Part shown: piece after piece, positions 61,991-64,000 of the stretch
How positions within the stretch are numbered: the stretch's first letter is position 1
Layout of the letters: the number at the start of each line of letters is the position of its first letter
Origin: Gammaproteobacteria bacterium
GTDB lineage: Bacteria; Pseudomonadota; Gammaproteobacteria; UBA4575
Direction of reading: 5' to 3'
Length of the DNA stretch: 64,000 nucleotides
Assembly (NCBI GenBank): GCA_014075255.1
Contig: CP046178.1
Span: 1,017,616 to 1,081,615, forward strand
Program-made: the position numbers and the translations under genes
The notes under the pieces: generated by a model
Seen by the model: only the letters and a program-made list of their open reading frames with translations
Told to the model about the DNA's origin: nothing
Database searches by the model: none

Positions 61991-63874
61991 TTACGTTGAC
62001 TCAATTTTTAGTTCAGCAACGGTTTGACCACTCGAATCATCTTTAACTTCAACACTATTTTGTGATGAATACATCGCATTCACTAATGCTTTGTGTGTGC
62101 CCATTACAACATCACGTTTAATTTTACGTGAGCGTGTAATTTCACCTTGATCGACATTAAACTCTCTGTGCATTACTACAAATCGTTTAATCGGCGGACA
62201 ACTACCGCCTTCAGTTTCACTGATATGCGAATTAACCTCTTCTACCGTCGTCTTAACCAAGTCATACACTTCTTGCTGAGTCGCTAAATCACGATATCCA
62301 GCGAAACGAATGTTATTTACTTCAGCCCAACTACCCACTGTCACCCCATCAATAACAATAAAGGCAGCAATAGAGTCTTGGCCTTCACCCACTGCAACCG
62401 CTTCTTGAATATATGGTGATGATTTCAGTGCTGCCTCAATACGATGTGGGACAAACACACTCCCAGTACTAAATTTACCCACCGAGTCAACACGATCTGT
62501 TATCTTTAAAATACCACGTGTATCGATATCTCCTAAATCACCGGTCCTTACCCACCCATCAGAATCTTTTGCTGCACGAGTTGTTTCTGAATCTCGATAA
62601 AACTCTTTAAAAGCGTTTATACCTTTAAAGACTATTTCGCCATTGTCTAACTCCTTTATCTCTACACCTGGCAAAGGAACACCCATACTGTTTTCACCTG
62701 CTGCTGTATTTGCTTGCTCTGCACCTTGCACACAAATAAAGCCAGCACTTTCTGTAGTGCCATAGCATTTCTTTAGATCTACACCTATACCGCGAAAGAA
62801 ATTAAAAATCTCACCGCTCATAACATCACCACCGGTGTAAGCCGCTCGAATATTAGAAAGCCCATAGACATTTTTAAGTGGCGAGAACATAACCAACCTG
62901 CCTAGCATGCCTTTAAGGCCACCACCAGCACTGCTGTTTCCGCCTAACAATTCTTCTCGAGTTTGTCGCGCATACTTAAACCATTTATCAAATGACTTAG
63001 AATTAGATCGTTGCGCACGTGCAGTAATTTCAGAATAGAGTTGCTTATAAAAGTGTGGTGGTGCGTAAAGTAATGTGGGGCCCACATCACGCAAGTCAGT
63101 CATTACCGTGTCATTACTTTCAGGACAATTAATTGTAAAGCCTTTCAACAACCACAATGTATATGTGAAGAGTGTATTAGCCGAATAAGACAAAGGTAAG
63201 AATGCAAGTACTTGCTCTTCTTGTTTAATATTTTCTTGATTAGCAAACGCCGACCCAGTGTTTACCAAAGTACCATGCGTATGCACAGCACCTCTTGCAT
63301 TTCCTGATGTGCCAGCGGTATAAAGTATGAATGCCTCTGTTTCTTGCGTAACTTTCGATACGACATCATCGAGAAAGCTAACATGCTCTAGCGCAAACTT
63401 TTTACCGACTTCCTGTGTTTGTTCAAAGCTTGATAAGTGAGAATGGTCATACGAAGTCATTCCACGACCATCGCTATAAATCACTTCTTGCAAACCTTCA
63501 CACTGATCCATTACATCTTGTAAGGCATCAACTTGCTGTTGATCTTGGACCATTGCAAACTTTGCTTCGCAATTATTTAAAAACGAAACCAGTTCTTTGG
63601 TATTTGAATCTGGATGAATTGGAACAGGCACTGATCCCAAACACTGTGCAGCAATCATTGCGAAATAAAGGTTGGGAATATTGTTGCCAATGATAGCAAC
63701 TTTTTCATTTGGCTTAAGACCCTTAGCAGCTAGACCACATGCTAATTCTTTTACAATGCTATTTGCATCTGCCCATGTCCATGTCTTCCACAATCCATGA
63801 TGTTTAAATCGTATCGCTGGATCGGAAGATCTTGTTCTAGTTTGTTGTAAGAAAAGACTAGGAAATGTATCCAT
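61991..63874 (-). CDS. AMP-forming acyl-CoA ligase (FadD-like)
   Basis: A 627-residue adenylate-forming enzyme. It has the ATP-binding loop FILYTAGTSGNARGAVHTHG (a variant of YTSGTTGxPKG), LPLSYSANTLFTYTLWLLKG, the KCYGTTESAGF motif, and GWVRTGDLGDIDTRGILKIT near the domain hinge. It activates a carboxylic acid to its CoA thioester. Its place at the head of the transporter operon suggests that the imported compound is an acid activated on entry. Long-chain versus aromatic substrate cannot be told from sequence alone. Confidence 0.92.
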   Translation of the reverse strand: MDTFPSLFLQQTRTRSSDPAIRFKHHGLWKTWTWADANSIVKELACGLAAKGLKPNEKVAIIGNNIPNLYFAMIAAQCLGSVPVPIHPDSNTKELVSFLNNCEAKFAMVQDQQQVDALQDVMDQCEGLQEVIYSDGRGMTSYDHSHLSSFEQTQEVGKKFALEHVSFLDDVVSKVTQETEAFILYTAGTSGNARGAVHTHGTLVNTGSAFANQENIKQEEQVLAFLPLSYSANTLFTYTLWLLKGFTINCPESNDTVMTDLRDVGPTLLYAPPHFYKQLYSEITARAQRSNSKSFDKWFKYARQTREELLGGNSSAGGGLKGMLGRLVMFSPLKNVYGLSNIRAAYTGGDVMSGEIFNFFRGIGVDLKKCYGTTESAGFICVQGAEQANTAAGENSMGVPLPGVEIKELDNGEIVFKGINAFKEFYRDSETTRAAKDSDGWVRTGDLGDIDTRGILKITDRVDSVGKFSTGSVFVPHRIEAALKSSPYIQEAVAVGEGQDSIAAFIVIDGVTVGSWAEVNNIRFAGYRDLATQQEVYDLVKTTVEEVNSHISETEGGSCPPIKRFVVMHREFNVDQGEITRSRKIKRDVVMGTHKALVNAMYSSQNSVEVKDDSSGQTVAELKIEST

Positions 63875-64000
63875 GCTAAAAATTCAAACCCCTATCGCTC
63901 CATCTGTTTACTGGCAAATTATTATAATATTTATCGAACAGTATTATAAGCAATAACTATAGTAGAGTTATTACTTTAGTTTTGAACATCGATAAAGTTC

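Noticed and set aside
1-64000. CRISPR array or complete insertion sequence
   Set aside because: No regularly spaced direct repeats with unique spacers and no transposase gene were found; the only recombinase is the large serine type.

Overview
The window looks like a chromosomal segment of an AT-rich, heterotrophic gammaproteobacterium. The conserved right third supports this: NADP isocitrate dehydrogenase, isocitrate lyase, RraA, a DUF1820 protein, a branched-chain-type ABC transporter linked to an acyl-CoA ligase, and a GTPase/phosphorelay operon. I cannot name a genus. Nearly all genes lie on the minus strand.

Layout. (1) 1-9.4 kb: short single genes (PhzF-like, VOC, small secreted or membrane proteins), several broken, separated by a dispersed palindromic repeat with TGTCCGC/GCGGACA arms and by a gene-free 1.1 kb stretch rich in RNA hairpins. 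(2) 7.7-14.1 kb: a minus-strand run of exported proteins and lipoproteins, including a secreted alpha/beta hydrolase, headed by a MerR-family regulator and closed by a strong terminator. (3) 14.4-18.2 kb: a tRNA-Gly 3' fragment that looks like an old attachment site, an EF-hand lipoprotein, and remnants including a broken Wadjet jetA (DUF3375) gene. (4) 18.5-31 kb: a MerR-type regulator preceded by seven tandem 48-bp operator/promoter units, its decayed paralogue, a 1973-residue repeat lipoprotein (10 DUF11-like plus 14 FG-GAP-like repeats), and small genes that carry the same kind of MerR promoter (19-20 bp spacer with a dyad). (5) 31-37.4 kb: a phage-type cassette of terminase, DUF5681, ParB-methyltransferase, coiled-coil protein, DUF2924 and large serine recombinase, with no structural genes. 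(6) 37.6-44.8 kb: a tightly coupled five-gene operon of SIS-HAD fusion, phosphoribosyltransferase-like protein, AAA/ORC-type ATPase, an unrecognised protein and a PfkB-type kinase, ending near tRNA-Ser(GGA). (7) 45.2-63.9 kb: core metabolism and signalling.

The five-gene operon is the best candidate for an undescribed system. It joins a P-loop NTPase to four proteins whose folds or motifs point to phosphosugar, PRPP or nucleotide chemistry, and it sits in an island beside a tRNA gene and recombination genes. The second candidate is the MerR regulon, in which one regulator appears to have multiplied its own operator and shares promoter architecture with neighbouring accessory genes. Decay is widespread in the left 31 kb: frameshifts at short homopolymers, in-frame stops and a lost start codon. 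Those genes are reported as broken, with sequencing error left as an alternative.
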